DNA from: Gemmiger sp. An120
Lineage (GTDB): Bacteria; Bacillota; Clostridia; Oscillospirales; Ruminococcaceae
Direction: 5' to 3'
NCBI RefSeq assembly: GCF_002160955.1
Contig: NZ_NFLN01000024.1
Coordinates: 1 to 35,738 of the forward strand
Length of the DNA: 35,738 nt
Below the pieces are notes generated by a model. That model saw nothing but the letters and a program-made list of their open reading frames with translations, made no database searches and was not told the DNA's origin. Both the position numbers and the translations under genes were made by a program. Each line of letters starts with the position of its first letter. The stretch's first letter is position 1. Below, piece after piece: positions 8,994-15,794 of this stretch.

Positions 8994-9437
8994 ATGGCGG
9001 GCTGGACGATCCGGGCGATGGAGCCCGGCGACCTGCCCCGCTGCGCGGCCATTGAGGCCACCGCTCCCGACCCCTGGACCGAGCCCCAGCTGGCGGAAGA
9101 ACTGGCCAGCGATTTCGGCCGGCTGTTCGTGGCCTGCCGGGACGGGCAGACAGCGGGGCTGGCGGTGTTTCAGCTGGCGGCGGGAGAAGCCAGCCTGAAC
9201 GCCCTGACCGTAGACCCAGCCGCCCGGCGGCAGGGTGCGGGCCGGGCGCTGCTGACCGGGGCGCTGGCGGCGCTGCGGGCCGAGGGCGCCCAGAGCTGCT
9301 TTCTGGAGGTGCGGGCGGGCAATGCCGCGGCCCGGGCCTTGTATGAAAGCGTAGGCTTTGCCGCCGCGGGGGTGCGCCGGGGCTTTTACCGGAACCCTGC
9401 CGAGGACGCCGTAGTCATGGCGCTAAATTTGGATTAA
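8994..9437 (+). CDS. rimI: Ribosomal-protein-alanine N-acetyltransferase (RimI, GNAT fold)
   Basis: A 147-residue single-domain GNAT acetyltransferase. The acetyl-CoA pyrophosphate loop is visible as VDPAARRQGAGRALL. The next beta strand and helix (CFLEVRAGNAAARALYESVGF) and the tail GFYRNPAEDAVVMAL are typical of RimI, which acetylates the N-terminus of ribosomal protein S18. In many Firmicutes rimI sits beside tsaB, tsaE or tsaD; here it is directly followed by tsaD, which supports the assignment over a generic GNAT. The ATG lies one base after the polA stop, with no strong ribosome-binding site of its own beyond the GGCGGGAGG inside the end of polA, so it probably depends on coupling. Confidence 0.87.
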   Translation: MAGWTIRAMEPGDLPRCAAIEATAPDPWTEPQLAEELASDFGRLFVACRDGQTAGLAVFQLAAGEASLNALTVDPAARRQGAGRALLTGALAALRAEGAQSCFLEVRAGNAAARALYESVGFAAAGVRRGFYRNPAEDAVVMALNLD

Positions 9438-9483
9438 CCGCGGATTAACTACAATTCGTATTGTTTTGCGAGGATTTGACAAA

Positions 9484-10491
9484 ATGCTGATTTTAGGGAT
9501 CGAAAGCAGCTGCGACGAAACCGCCGCCGCGGTGGTGGAGGACGGGCGGCGGATCGTAAGCAACGTGATCGCCACCAGCGTGGAGGAACAGGCCCTGTAC
9601 GGCGGCGTGGTGCCGGAAATCGCCAGCCGGCGGCACATTGAAAGCGTGAGCGCCGTGGCGCAGAAAGCCCTGGCGGACGCCGGGGTGCGGGCGGAGGATC
9701 TGGACGCGGTGGCGGCCACCTTTGCCCCCGGCCTGATCGGGGCGGTGCTGGTGGGGCTGAACTTTGCCAAAGGGTTGAGCCTTTCCAGCGGCAAGCCGCT
9801 GGTGGGGGTGCATCACCTGCGGGGGCACATTGCCGCTTTGTACCTGACCCATCCGGAACTGAAACCGCCGTTCCTCTGCCTGGTGGTCAGCGGCGGGCAC
9901 AGCCATATTGTGCAGGTGGACGATTACACCCGGTTCCGGGTGCTGGGCCGCACGGTGGACGACGCGGCGGGCGAAGCCTTTGACAAGGTGGCCCGCACCC
10001 TGGGGCTGGGCTATCCCGGCGGGCCCGCCATCAGCAAGGCGGCCAAAGAGGGCAATCCCCACGCCTATTCCCTGCCGGTGCCCCATGTGGAAGGGCCCTA
10101 CAATGTGAGTTTTTCCGGACTGAAAACCGCGGTGCTCAACGCGGTGAACCAGGCCCAGATGAAGGGCGAGGAACTGAACGCGGCCGATATGGCCGCCAGC
10201 TTTGAGTGGCGGATCGACGAGATTCTGGCCAATAAACTGCTGGCCGCCGCCAAGGATACCGGGGCCAAAATCCTCTGCCTGGCGGGCGGCGTGGCGGCCA
10301 ACGGCCTGCTACGCAGGCTGGTGGAACAGGGCGCGGCCAAACTGGGCATCCGGGTATACCTGCCCGACCCGGCCCTCTGCGGCGACAACGCCGCCATGAT
10401 CGCCAGCCAGGGCTACTACGAATTCACCGCCGGGCATGTGGCGGATCTGTCCCTGAACGGCATGGCCACCCTGCCCATCGATTACATCTGA
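9484..10491 (+). CDS. tsaD: tRNA N6-threonylcarbamoyladenosine synthase subunit TsaD
   Basis: A 335-residue ASKHA-fold protein. It transfers the threonylcarbamoyl group from TsaC's product to A37 of ANN-decoding tRNAs, together with TsaB and TsaE, which are not in this window. Metal ligands His111 and His115 are visible in GVHHLRGHIAALY, and a third ligand lies in CGDNAAMIA. The N-terminal ILGIESSCDETAAAVVEDG and the later VVSGGHSHI and YNVSFSGLKTAV are family signatures. The start is the ATG at 9484, with GCGAGGA nine bases upstream; an in-frame TTG at 9466 overlaps that ribosome-binding site and is less likely. The gene ends the polA-rimI-tsaD run and is followed by a strong terminator. Confidence 0.96.
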   Translation: MLILGIESSCDETAAAVVEDGRRIVSNVIATSVEEQALYGGVVPEIASRRHIESVSAVAQKALADAGVRAEDLDAVAATFAPGLIGAVLVGLNFAKGLSLSSGKPLVGVHHLRGHIAALYLTHPELKPPFLCLVVSGGHSHIVQVDDYTRFRVLGRTVDDAAGEAFDKVARTLGLGYPGGPAISKAAKEGNPHAYSLPVPHVEGPYNVSFSGLKTAVLNAVNQAQMKGEELNAADMAASFEWRIDEILANKLLAAAKDTGAKILCLAGGVAANGLLRRLVEQGAAKLGIRVYLPDPALCGDNAAMIASQGYYEFTAGHVADLSLNGMATLPIDYI

Positions 10492-10498
10492 CAAACCG

Positions 10499-10530
10499 AA
10501 AAGCGCCCTCCCGGCCGGGAGGGCGCTTTT
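10499..10530. terminator. Bidirectional intrinsic terminator between tsaD and a convergent gene
   Basis: A perfect 16-bp palindrome, AAAAGCGCCCTCCCGG then its complement, ends in TTTT on both strands. It lies 8 bases after the tsaD stop and 2 bases from the stop of the converging membrane-protein gene. Confidence 0.92.
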
Positions 10531-10532
10531 GC

Positions 10533-11351
10533 TTATACCTTGCTTCTGTGAGGAACGATGTGGGGCATCGACTTGGGCAGGGTCACATTCATACCCAGAA
10601 TGGTGTTGGCCAACCAGACAAAGCTCAGCAGCACCACCGCCGGGATCACGCAGGAGGTGACGATCATCACCGCCAGCGCCTCCAGAAAGCGGCTCAGCAG
10701 GGTCTTGACCTGCTCGGTGACCTGTTCGGCCGCCTGGGTCACGCCGCTCACCACCTGATCCAGCAGACCGCCCAGACCGCCCGATTCTTCCTCGTCACCG
10801 GCGGCGTTTTCCATGCTTTCCACCGCCTGCTCGGTGCTGGCGATGGTCTGTTCGATCGAATCGCTGTAGGTGCGCTCGATCATGCCGGACAGGCCCATAC
10901 TGGCGGGCACCACCGCGCAGATCACCACCGTAAAGGCCACCAGCTTGACCATCAGCCGCTGCAGCCAGTCCCGCTGCCAGAACAGGTTGACCACAAGCAG
11001 CAGGCAGACCGCCGGCACCAGATACCGGAATGCCACGTAAAAGGTCATGGTGACCAGATACTTTTCCAGGTAAATGGCGCACAGCACCACAAGAAAGGCG
11101 GAACTGAGGTCCGCCAGCTTGTCCGCAATGGGGGTGGCCACGTCGCCGGGAATCAGGGTAATGCCCGCCGAGGCCGCGGCGGAGGCCGCCGCCAGCCCCA
11201 TGACCGTATCCCGTTTTTCTTCCAGTGCGTTGATGGTGCCCGCATGCAGGGAAGGCGCAGAGAGCGCCCCCGCCAGCACCGCAAAGGACAGCACCGCTGC
11301 CAGGATCATCGCTGCGGCCAGAACGGCCTTTTGTTTCGTGATGGATTTCAT
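10533..11351 (-). CDS. Unrecognised multi-pass membrane protein
   Basis: A 272-residue protein I do not recognise. It begins with a signal-like or transmembrane helix (about residues 9-30). Further hydrophobic helices lie at about 83-98, 100-122 and 136-156, and a C-terminal one at about 224-253. Between residues 158 and 222 lies an amphipathic, acidic and Gln/Glu-rich stretch containing EEESGGLGGLLDQV and GVTQAAEQVTEQVK, which could form a coiled coil outside or beside the membrane. The start is the ATG at 11349-11351 with AGGAGGAT about ten bases upstream; the longer in-frame extension through the upstream gap has no support. It sits behind the coaD terminator, so it probably has its own promoter, though I cannot point to a convincing one. 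It converges on tsaD. Confidence 0.82.
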   Translation of the reverse strand: MKSITKQKAVLAAAMILAAVLSFAVLAGALSAPSLHAGTINALEEKRDTVMGLAAASAAASAGITLIPGDVATPIADKLADLSSAFLVVLCAIYLEKYLVTMTFYVAFRYLVPAVCLLLVVNLFWQRDWLQRLMVKLVAFTVVICAVVPASMGLSGMIERTYSDSIEQTIASTEQAVESMENAAGDEEESGGLGGLLDQVVSGVTQAAEQVTEQVKTLLSRFLEALAVMIVTSCVIPAVVLLSFVWLANTILGMNVTLPKSMPHIVPHRSKV

Positions 11352-11464
11352 AGATTTAACATCCTCCTGTATTGTTTTGTGGGGCGTGCCCGGGCTGTGC
11401 TTGCTCGCTCCTTTTCGCACGGGGATTCCCGCAAGAGCCCGTGCAAATTTCGCGAAAAGCGCAG

Positions 11465-11497
11465 AAAAAGGCCCCGGAGGCTTGCCGCCGTCCGGGG
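11465..11497 (-). terminator. Intrinsic terminator of coaD
   Basis: On the minus strand CCCCGGA (11491-11497) pairs with TCCGGGG (11472-11478). The hairpin is followed by CC and a T5 run (11465-11469), starting 12 bases after the coaD stop. Confidence 0.75.
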
Positions 11498-11508
11498 ATA
11501 CCGGTTGA

Positions 11509-11994
11509 TCAGCCCAGCTGCGCAAACTTTTTGCGCAGGCACTCCGCCACATAGGGGTTCACAAAATGGGATACTTCGCTGCCGTAGCTGGCTACCTCCT
11601 TGGCCATGGTGGAAGACAGGTAGGCGTACTGCAGGCTGGTGGTGAAAAACATGGTGTCCACCGTGGGTTCAATCTCGTGGTTGATCTGGGCAATCTGCAT
11701 CTCGCTCTCAAAATCGGTAACCGCCCGCAGGCCGCGGATAATCACCGAGGCGCCGTTGCGCTTGGCAAATTCCACCGTCATGCCGTCAAAGGTCTCCACC
11801 GTCACATTGGAGAACTGTGCCACCGAATGGCGCAGCATGTCCAGCCGTTCTTCGGTGGTAAAGAGCGGGGTTTTCTTTTTGTTGATCAGGATGCCGATGA
11901 CCAGCTTGTCCACCACGCGGGACGCCCGCGTGATAATGTCCATGTGTCCCAGCGTAACCGGATCAAAGCTGCCGGGATACACTGCCGTGATCAT
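11509..11994 (-). CDS. coaD: Phosphopantetheine adenylyltransferase
   Basis: A 161-residue nucleotidyltransferase of typical length. It joins ATP and 4'-phosphopantetheine to make dephospho-CoA, the penultimate step of CoA synthesis. The nucleotide-binding T/HxGH motif is TLGH (residues 14-17) in AVYPGSFDPVTLGHMDII. Other conserved blocks are IIRGLRAVTDFESEMQIAQIN and YLSSTMAKEVASYG. The start is the ATG at 11992-11994 with AAAGGAGG at normal spacing; an in-frame ATG eleven codons upstream has no ribosome-binding site. It appears to be a single-gene unit between a plus-strand promoter region and its own terminator. Confidence 0.97.
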   Translation of the reverse strand: MITAVYPGSFDPVTLGHMDIITRASRVVDKLVIGILINKKKTPLFTTEERLDMLRHSVAQFSNVTVETFDGMTVEFAKRNGASVIIRGLRAVTDFESEMQIAQINHEIEPTVDTMFFTTSLQYAYLSSTMAKEVASYGSEVSHFVNPYVAECLRKKFAQLG

Positions 11995-12093
11995 AGGTAT
12001 GCCCTCCTTTGGGATCATATGGGCCAAACTGCCCTAGTATTGTTGTACACGATTCTCACGAATTTTTCAATATTTTTTTGTCAAGGCCGCACC

Positions 12094-12123
12094 TTGTTCT
12101 TGCGGCGGGCGGGGCGGTATAAT
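12094..12123 (+). promoter_or_regulatory. Promoter of the phosphoribosyltransferase gene
   Basis: TTGTTC (12094-12099) and a consensus TATAAT (12118-12123) are spaced 18 bases apart. Predicted transcription would begin near 12130, at the foot of a hairpin. Confidence 0.6.
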
Positions 12124-12157
12124 AAAAAAAAGCGTTTCGCAGGCTGCTGCGAAGCGC
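12124..12157. other. 5'-leader hairpin; terminator-like on the minus strand
   Basis: A8 (12124-12131) is followed by an 11-bp stem (12132-12142 with 12147-12157, one G-U pair) and a four-base loop. Read on the minus strand it is stem plus T8, a canonical terminator, yet no minus-strand gene lies just upstream. On the plus strand it would form a stem at or near the 5' end of the mRNA. Confidence 0.6.
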
Positions 12158-12178
12158 CTTTGCCAGCAGGAGGTAACC

Positions 12179-12814
12179 ATGGAATTTCATCGTATCCGCA
12201 CCCGCAAGAGCAATCTGGAACTGAAGTACGCCCACGGCCATTTTGTGACCAACCACAGCCACACCAACTACTACATTGACATTACCACCCTGAAGACCCG
12301 CCTGAAAGAGGCGGAAGCCGTGGCGCGCGAACTGGTAACCCATTACCGCAGCAGCACCATCGTGGACACCATCCTGTGCCTGGACGACACCCAGGTCATC
12401 GGCGCCTGCGTGGCCAAGGAACTGACCAGCGCCGGCTTTATGAGCCTGAACGCGCACGAGACCATCTACGTGCTGACCCCGGAGTACAACTCCAACAGCC
12501 AGCTGATCTTCCGCGACAACACCATGCCCATGATCCGGGGCAAGAACGTGCTGATCCTGATGGCCTCTGTATCCAGCGGCATCACCCTGCACAAGAGCAT
12601 GGAATGCGTGCAGTATTACGGCGGCAAGGTGGCGGGCCTGTCCGCCATCTACAGCTCCACCAACGAGGTGGACGGCATCCCGGTTGTTTCGGTATTCAAC
12701 CAGGATGAATTGCCTGACTACCACAGCTACAACTACCACGACTGCCCGTTCTGCCGTCAGGGTATCAAGATCGACGCTCTGGTCAACGGCTTTGGCTATT
12801 CCAAGATGGGCTAA
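12179..12814 (+). CDS. PyrE-like phosphoribosyltransferase-fold protein with CPxC motif
   Basis: A 211-residue protein with a type I phosphoribosyltransferase layout, often annotated as orotate phosphoribosyltransferase in Clostridia. The N-terminal part FVTNHSHTNYYIDI and the LCLDDTQVIGACVAKEL segment fit the fold. The expected PRPP loop is VLILMASVSSGITL (about residues 124-137). The strand leading into it carries Met-Ala where active enzymes have two acidic residues. Near the C-terminus, CPFCRQG (Cys189, Cys192) followed by KIDALVNGFGYS is a conserved tail that I associate with this family. Whether it makes OMP or another nucleotide cannot be told from the sequence, and it has no pyrimidine genes beside it. 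The start is the ATG at 12179 with AGCAGGAGG upstream. Confidence 0.8.
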   Translation: MEFHRIRTRKSNLELKYAHGHFVTNHSHTNYYIDITTLKTRLKEAEAVARELVTHYRSSTIVDTILCLDDTQVIGACVAKELTSAGFMSLNAHETIYVLTPEYNSNSQLIFRDNTMPMIRGKNVLILMASVSSGITLHKSMECVQYYGGKVAGLSAIYSSTNEVDGIPVVSVFNQDELPDYHSYNYHDCPFCRQGIKIDALVNGFGYSKMG

Positions 12815-12832
12815 ACACAAAACAGATACACA

Positions 12833-12863
12833 AAAACCGGCCTGCACGATGCAGGCCGGTTTT
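12833..12863. terminator. Bidirectional terminator between convergent genes
   Basis: A 13-bp stem, AAAACCGGCCTGC (12833-12845) with its complement (12851-12863), has a five-base loop. T-runs follow it on both strands. It separates the phosphoribosyltransferase gene from the converging zinc-ribbon gene. Confidence 0.9.
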
Positions 12864-12864
12864 C

Positions 12865-13161
12865 TTATTTCTTCACGCCCTTGAAGATCTCGATCTCATT
12901 GGCGGGCAGTTCATGCTTGAATTCCCGCTCGGTGCGGTAGAGGTTGCCGCAGATGCAGCGTTCCTCCCCCCGGGCGTCCAGCGGCATATAGTAGCCGCAG
13001 GTGGTGCAGCGGGCATACAGGCCCGGCTTGCGCTTGAACTCCTTGGCAAACAGGCCGGTGGCCTTGGTGCCGTGGCCCACATAGGTGAACTGCATCGATT
13101 CCTTCAGTTCTTTCTGCTGTTTTTCCAGCTTGGACTTGTCCACATTCCAGTTTTGCAGCAT
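12865..13161 (-). CDS. Small zinc-ribbon protein of unknown function
   Basis: A 98-residue protein. The N-terminal half is charged and probably helical (KLEKQQKELKES). The second half holds a compact metal-binding knuckle with Cys52, Cys55, Cys69 and Cys71 in RCTTCGYYMPLD and ERCICGN, a CxxC-13-CxC pattern consistent with one zinc. I do not recognise a named family. There is no membrane segment, so it is probably cytoplasmic. The start is the ATG at 13159-13161 with AAGGAGGGC upstream; an in-frame extension reads into the end of the neighbouring gene. It lies 19 bases after that gene's stop on the same strand, so the two form a small operon. It ends at a bidirectional terminator. Confidence 0.82.
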   Translation of the reverse strand: MLQNWNVDKSKLEKQQKELKESMQFTYVGHGTKATGLFAKEFKRKPGLYARCTTCGYYMPLDARGEERCICGNLYRTEREFKHELPANEIEIFKGVKK

Positions 13162-13180
13162 GCTCGTGCCCTCCTTATGA

Positions 13181-13522
13181 TCAGCCCTGGCAGCCCAGGT
13201 CGTCCCAGTCACCGAAGTCCGCCGGATCCGCGATCCGGGTGGGATCCAGCCGGCCGTTGGCGTCCAGCGGACGCTCCGCCGTGCCCAGCGTTACCGGGTT
13301 TACATTGGGGCCGTTGTCCGGCTTTTGGGCCGGGTGCACCGGCTCGGCCGGCTGCGGCTGCGCGGCGGCATGCGGGTGATCCGCTTCCCCCTCCTGGCCG
13401 GACAGTTCCACAAACTCCCCTTCAATATACCGGTCTTTGTTATAATCCTGCAGGATCTTGATGGCCAGCACGCCGGCCCCCAGGCCCAGCGCGATGGCCA
13501 GCATCCGACGAATAAAGCCCAT
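13181..13522 (-). CDS. Small membrane-anchored hypothetical protein
   Basis: A 113-residue protein not recognised. It starts with two arginines and one hydrophobic helix (MLAIALGLGAGVLAIKIL, about residues 7-24). That suggests a single N-terminal membrane anchor. The rest is hydrophilic and low in complexity, rich in Pro, Ala, Glu and Asp, and ends DPADFGDWDDLGCQG. There is no lipobox cysteine near the N-terminus. The start is the ATG at 13520-13522, with AAAGGAGG about twelve bases upstream. It is first in a two-gene unit with the zinc-ribbon gene and has a credible promoter in the 86-base gap behind it. Confidence 0.78.
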   Translation of the reverse strand: MGFIRRMLAIALGLGAGVLAIKILQDYNKDRYIEGEFVELSGQEGEADHPHAAAQPQPAEPVHPAQKPDNGPNVNPVTLGTAERPLDANGRLDPTRIADPADFGDWDDLGCQG

Positions 13523-13568
13523 GATGACGGCCTGCCTCCTTTGCGTGTGCGGTTTTTGTTTGTGTATC

Positions 13569-13598
13569 AGTATACCACAGCCGGGCCGCCTGCCGCAA
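13569..13598 (-). promoter_or_regulatory. Promoter of the two-gene small-protein operon
   Basis: Read on the minus strand: TTGCGG (13593-13598), an 18-base spacer, and TATACT (13569-13574) with a TGTGG extension. It begins only 11 bases from the stop of the upstream GTPase gene. Confidence 0.55.
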
Positions 13599-13608
13599 GA
13601 CAGGTCAT

Positions 13609-14562
13609 TCAGCTGAAGGTCACCACATCATCGGCGGGGGCCTGGGCGGGGCCTACCTCCACGGCGGTGAGCACCGGGCCCTCGCCCCGGTACAGCGGAT
13701 GGTACTTCATCCGCAGTTTGGCGGTCAGGGTGATCCAGCTGCGCTCGGTAAGCTGGTCGCACTTTTCATATTTGCAGGGGAACCCCACAAACTGGATATC
13801 CTGCACGCAGCAGGTCATGGCGAAGCGGCCGGGCACAAAGGCGCCCTTGCCCGCCCGGGGGCTCAGGCAGACCTGGGCGGTGAACTTCACCGTCTTGCCG
13901 TCGTACCGGTCGGGGTTCTGGTTGCAGTCCAGATAGAAAATGCCGAAATCCTCGTCGGCGATCTCCACCACGTCGGCCTCCAGGTCATAGGGCAGCGGAT
14001 CTTCGATCTCGTCGTATTCCACGCTGCCGTCGGCGTATTCGTAGGCAATGTCGCACTTGCGGCTGGCCTGCCGCACCGCCTTGTGGATGGCCTGGCGGGC
14101 CTCGTCGCTGCGCACAGCCTCCGCCCGGTTGACCACCAGCAGTTCGGACAAGGCAAACTTGTCCAGCATCAGCTGGCGCATATTGTCAAAATACATCGAG
14201 AAGGTGTTGCCGTCGGCGGTGGCGATGCACTGGTACAGCACCCAGTTTTCCGGCATGGCGTCCAGCAGATCCTGGATCATCCACATGCCGTTGTACTCCA
14301 CCAGCACCCGGGTGGAAGCGGTTTTCTTTACCAGAGAGTCCAGATACTCGGCGGTCATCTGGCTCTTGTCCTCCAGCACCTCTTTGGAGACGCCGCCGAA
14401 AGCAAATTCTTCCGGCTTGTACTCCTCTTCCCCCTCCTCGCAGACCAGCAACAGGGTCTTGTCGCCGCTGTCAAACTGGGGGTCCTGCAGGGTCTCCTGG
14501 ACAAAGCTGGTTTTGCCGCTTTCCAGAAAGCCCACAAACAGATATACGGGAATCTCTTTCAT
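13609..14562 (-). CDS. G3E-like GTPase fused to a TIGR03943/YcgQ-like domain
   Basis: A 317-residue protein in two parts. Residues 1-200 resemble CobW/HypB/UreG-type P-loop GTPases: the Walker A motif is GFLESGKT (11-18), and a Switch-like region and VVNRAEAV (about 143-150, the NKxD position) follow. The GCxCC metal motif typical of COG0523 is missing. Residues 205-305 (FGIFYLDCNQNPDRYDGKTV, RFAMTCCVQDIQFVGFPC, a WITLTAKL strand and a final LTAVEV) resemble the C-terminal domain of TIGR03943/YcgQ proteins, which usually travel with a membrane permease. The combination suggests metal delivery or sensing, but that is inference. It lies 12 bases after the His-rich GTPase gene with AAAAGGAG before its ATG, so the two are made together. 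Confidence 0.78.
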   Translation of the reverse strand: MKEIPVYLFVGFLESGKTSFVQETLQDPQFDSGDKTLLLVCEEGEEEYKPEEFAFGGVSKEVLEDKSQMTAEYLDSLVKKTASTRVLVEYNGMWMIQDLLDAMPENWVLYQCIATADGNTFSMYFDNMRQLMLDKFALSELLVVNRAEAVRSDEARQAIHKAVRQASRKCDIAYEYADGSVEYDEIEDPLPYDLEADVVEIADEDFGIFYLDCNQNPDRYDGKTVKFTAQVCLSPRAGKGAFVPGRFAMTCCVQDIQFVGFPCKYEKCDQLTERSWITLTAKLRMKYHPLYRGEGPVLTAVEVGPAQAPADDVVTFS

Positions 14563-14574
14563 GCCGTGCTCCTT

Positions 14575-15771
14575 TTATACACCGAACAGCCGGGTCAGGC
14601 CGTCCTCATCCAGCTTGCTGCCGATCACGCACAGGCGGCCGGTAACGTCCGCCGCGCCGGTGCGCACCTGCCACTCGCCGGGCACATAGTCGAAGTGATA
14701 CCACACCCCGTCCTCGCCGGGCAGGATGCCCTTGGCCCGCAGCACCGCGCCGAATTCCCCGCTGTCCAGGGACTGCAGGTCAAACTCCAGCTGGGCCTGG
14801 GTGAACCGCACCGGGGTCTCCTTGCCCCAGCTGGTGAACACCTCGTCGGCGTGATGGTGGTGGTGATGGTCGTGATCGTGGCAGCCGCAGCTGCATTCCT
14901 CGCCATGGTCGTGGTGGTGCTCATGCTCATGGTCGTGGTCATGACCGCAGCTGCATTCCTCATCATGGTCGTGGTGATGCTCATGATGGTGGTCATGGCC
15001 GCAGCCGCATTCCTCGTCATGGTCATGGTGATGCTCATGATGGTGGTCGTGGCCGCAGCCGCACTCCTCATCGTGGTCATGATGATGCTCATGGTCGTGG
15101 CAGTCGCAGTGGTCATCCTCATGATCGTGTTCATGCTCATGCTCCACCTGCTCCAGCAGCTGCTGGGTCAGGCTGGGCCGGCCCTCCATGGCCTCCAGGA
15201 TCTGGGCGCCGGTAAGCTGATCCCAGTCGGTGGTCACGATGGTGGCGTTCGGGTTCTTCTCCCGCAGCAGGGCGGCGGCAGCTTCCACCTTGGCCGGGTC
15301 GGCAGCGCCGGTACGGCTCAGCAGAATGGCGCCCGCGTGCTCGATCTGGTCGTTGTAGAACTCGCCGAAGTTCTTCATATACATCTTGACCTTGTTCACG
15401 TCGGCCACCGTGACAAAGGCGTTCAGCTGCACGTCCAGATGATCAGCCACGCCCTGCACGGCACGGGTCACGTCGCTGAGCTTGCCCACGCCGGAGGGCT
15501 CGATCAGGATGCGGTCCGGATGGTAGGTCTCCACCACCTTTTCCAGCGCGGTGCGGAAGTCGCCCACCAGGCTGCAGCAGATGCAGCCGGAATTCATCTC
15601 GGTGATCTGGATACCGGCCTCCTTCAGAAAGCCGCCGTCAATGCCGATCTCGCCGAATTCGTTCTCAATCAGTACCAGTTTCTGGCCGGCAAAGGCCTCC
15701 GCGATCAGTTTTTTGATCAGCGTGGTCTTGCCCGCGCCGAGGAAACCGGAAAAAATATCAATCTTGGTCAT
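14575..15771 (-). CDS. COG0523-family (CobW-like) GTPase with His/Cys-rich metal-binding insert
   Basis: A 398-residue G3E GTPase; relatives act as zinc or cobalt metallochaperones. Walker A is GFLGAGKTT (9-17), the metal-binding GCICC is at 62-66, and ILIEPSGVG (88-96) is the Walker B/switch region. The guanine-specificity NKxD position reads LSRTGAAD (151-158), so base recognition may differ. Between the GTPase domain and the C-terminal CobW-C-like domain (about 312-398) lies a 97-residue insert (211-307) with 43 His and 11 Cys by my count, built from EECxCG-containing repeats. The start is the ATG at 15769-15771 with AAAGGTGG upstream. The open frame continues far upstream through pepP on the wrong strand, and that extension is not real. 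It is the first gene of a two-gene operon behind an AT-rich dyad. Confidence 0.93.
   Translation of the reverse strand: MTKIDIFSGFLGAGKTTLIKKLIAEAFAGQKLVLIENEFGEIGIDGGFLKEAGIQITEMNSGCICCSLVGDFRTALEKVVETYHPDRILIEPSGVGKLSDVTRAVQGVADHLDVQLNAFVTVADVNKVKMYMKNFGEFYNDQIEHAGAILLSRTGAADPAKVEAAAALLREKNPNATIVTTDWDQLTGAQILEAMEGRPSLTQQLLEQVEHEHEHDHEDDHCDCHDHEHHHDHDEECGCGHDHHHEHHHDHDEECGCGHDHHHEHHHDHDEECSCGHDHDHEHEHHHDHGEECSCGCHDHDHHHHHHADEVFTSWGKETPVRFTQAQLEFDLQSLDSGEFGAVLRAKGILPGEDGVWYHFDYVPGEWQVRTGAADVTGRLCVIGSKLDEDGLTRLFGV
14851..15141 (-). repeat. Tandem coding repeat encoding the His/Cys metal-binding segment
   Basis: Degenerate tandem repeat of about 54 bases, 18 residues per unit. The CxC pairs recur at residues 237, 255, 273 and 293 with HHHEHHHD-type spacers between. 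Plus-strand DNA reads as runs of ATG/GTG/GTC plus GGCCGCAGCC-like blocks. Such repeats can change copy number by slippage. Confidence 0.85.
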
Positions 15772-15794
15772 GGCACATCCACCTTTGCATATTA

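Noticed and set aside
6479-9061. An 860-residue open frame opposite polA
   Set aside because: The same antisense effect: no domain features and no ribosome-binding site, whereas polA motifs are complete on the plus strand.
9450-9464. ACAAT-ATTGT small inverted repeat before tsaD
   Set aside because: Only five pairs. tsaD is already explained by readthrough from polA-rimI.
11417-11444. GCACGGG...CCCGTGC inverted repeat in the gap between coaD and the membrane-protein gene
   Set aside because: Seven GC-rich pairs with a 14-base loop and no T-run or promoter overlap. This is weak and expected by chance at this base composition.
14851-15141. A short-period repeat that might look like a CRISPR array or a non-coding satellite
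   Set aside because: The units are contiguous, in frame and encode His/Cys motifs. There are no unique spacers and no cas genes.
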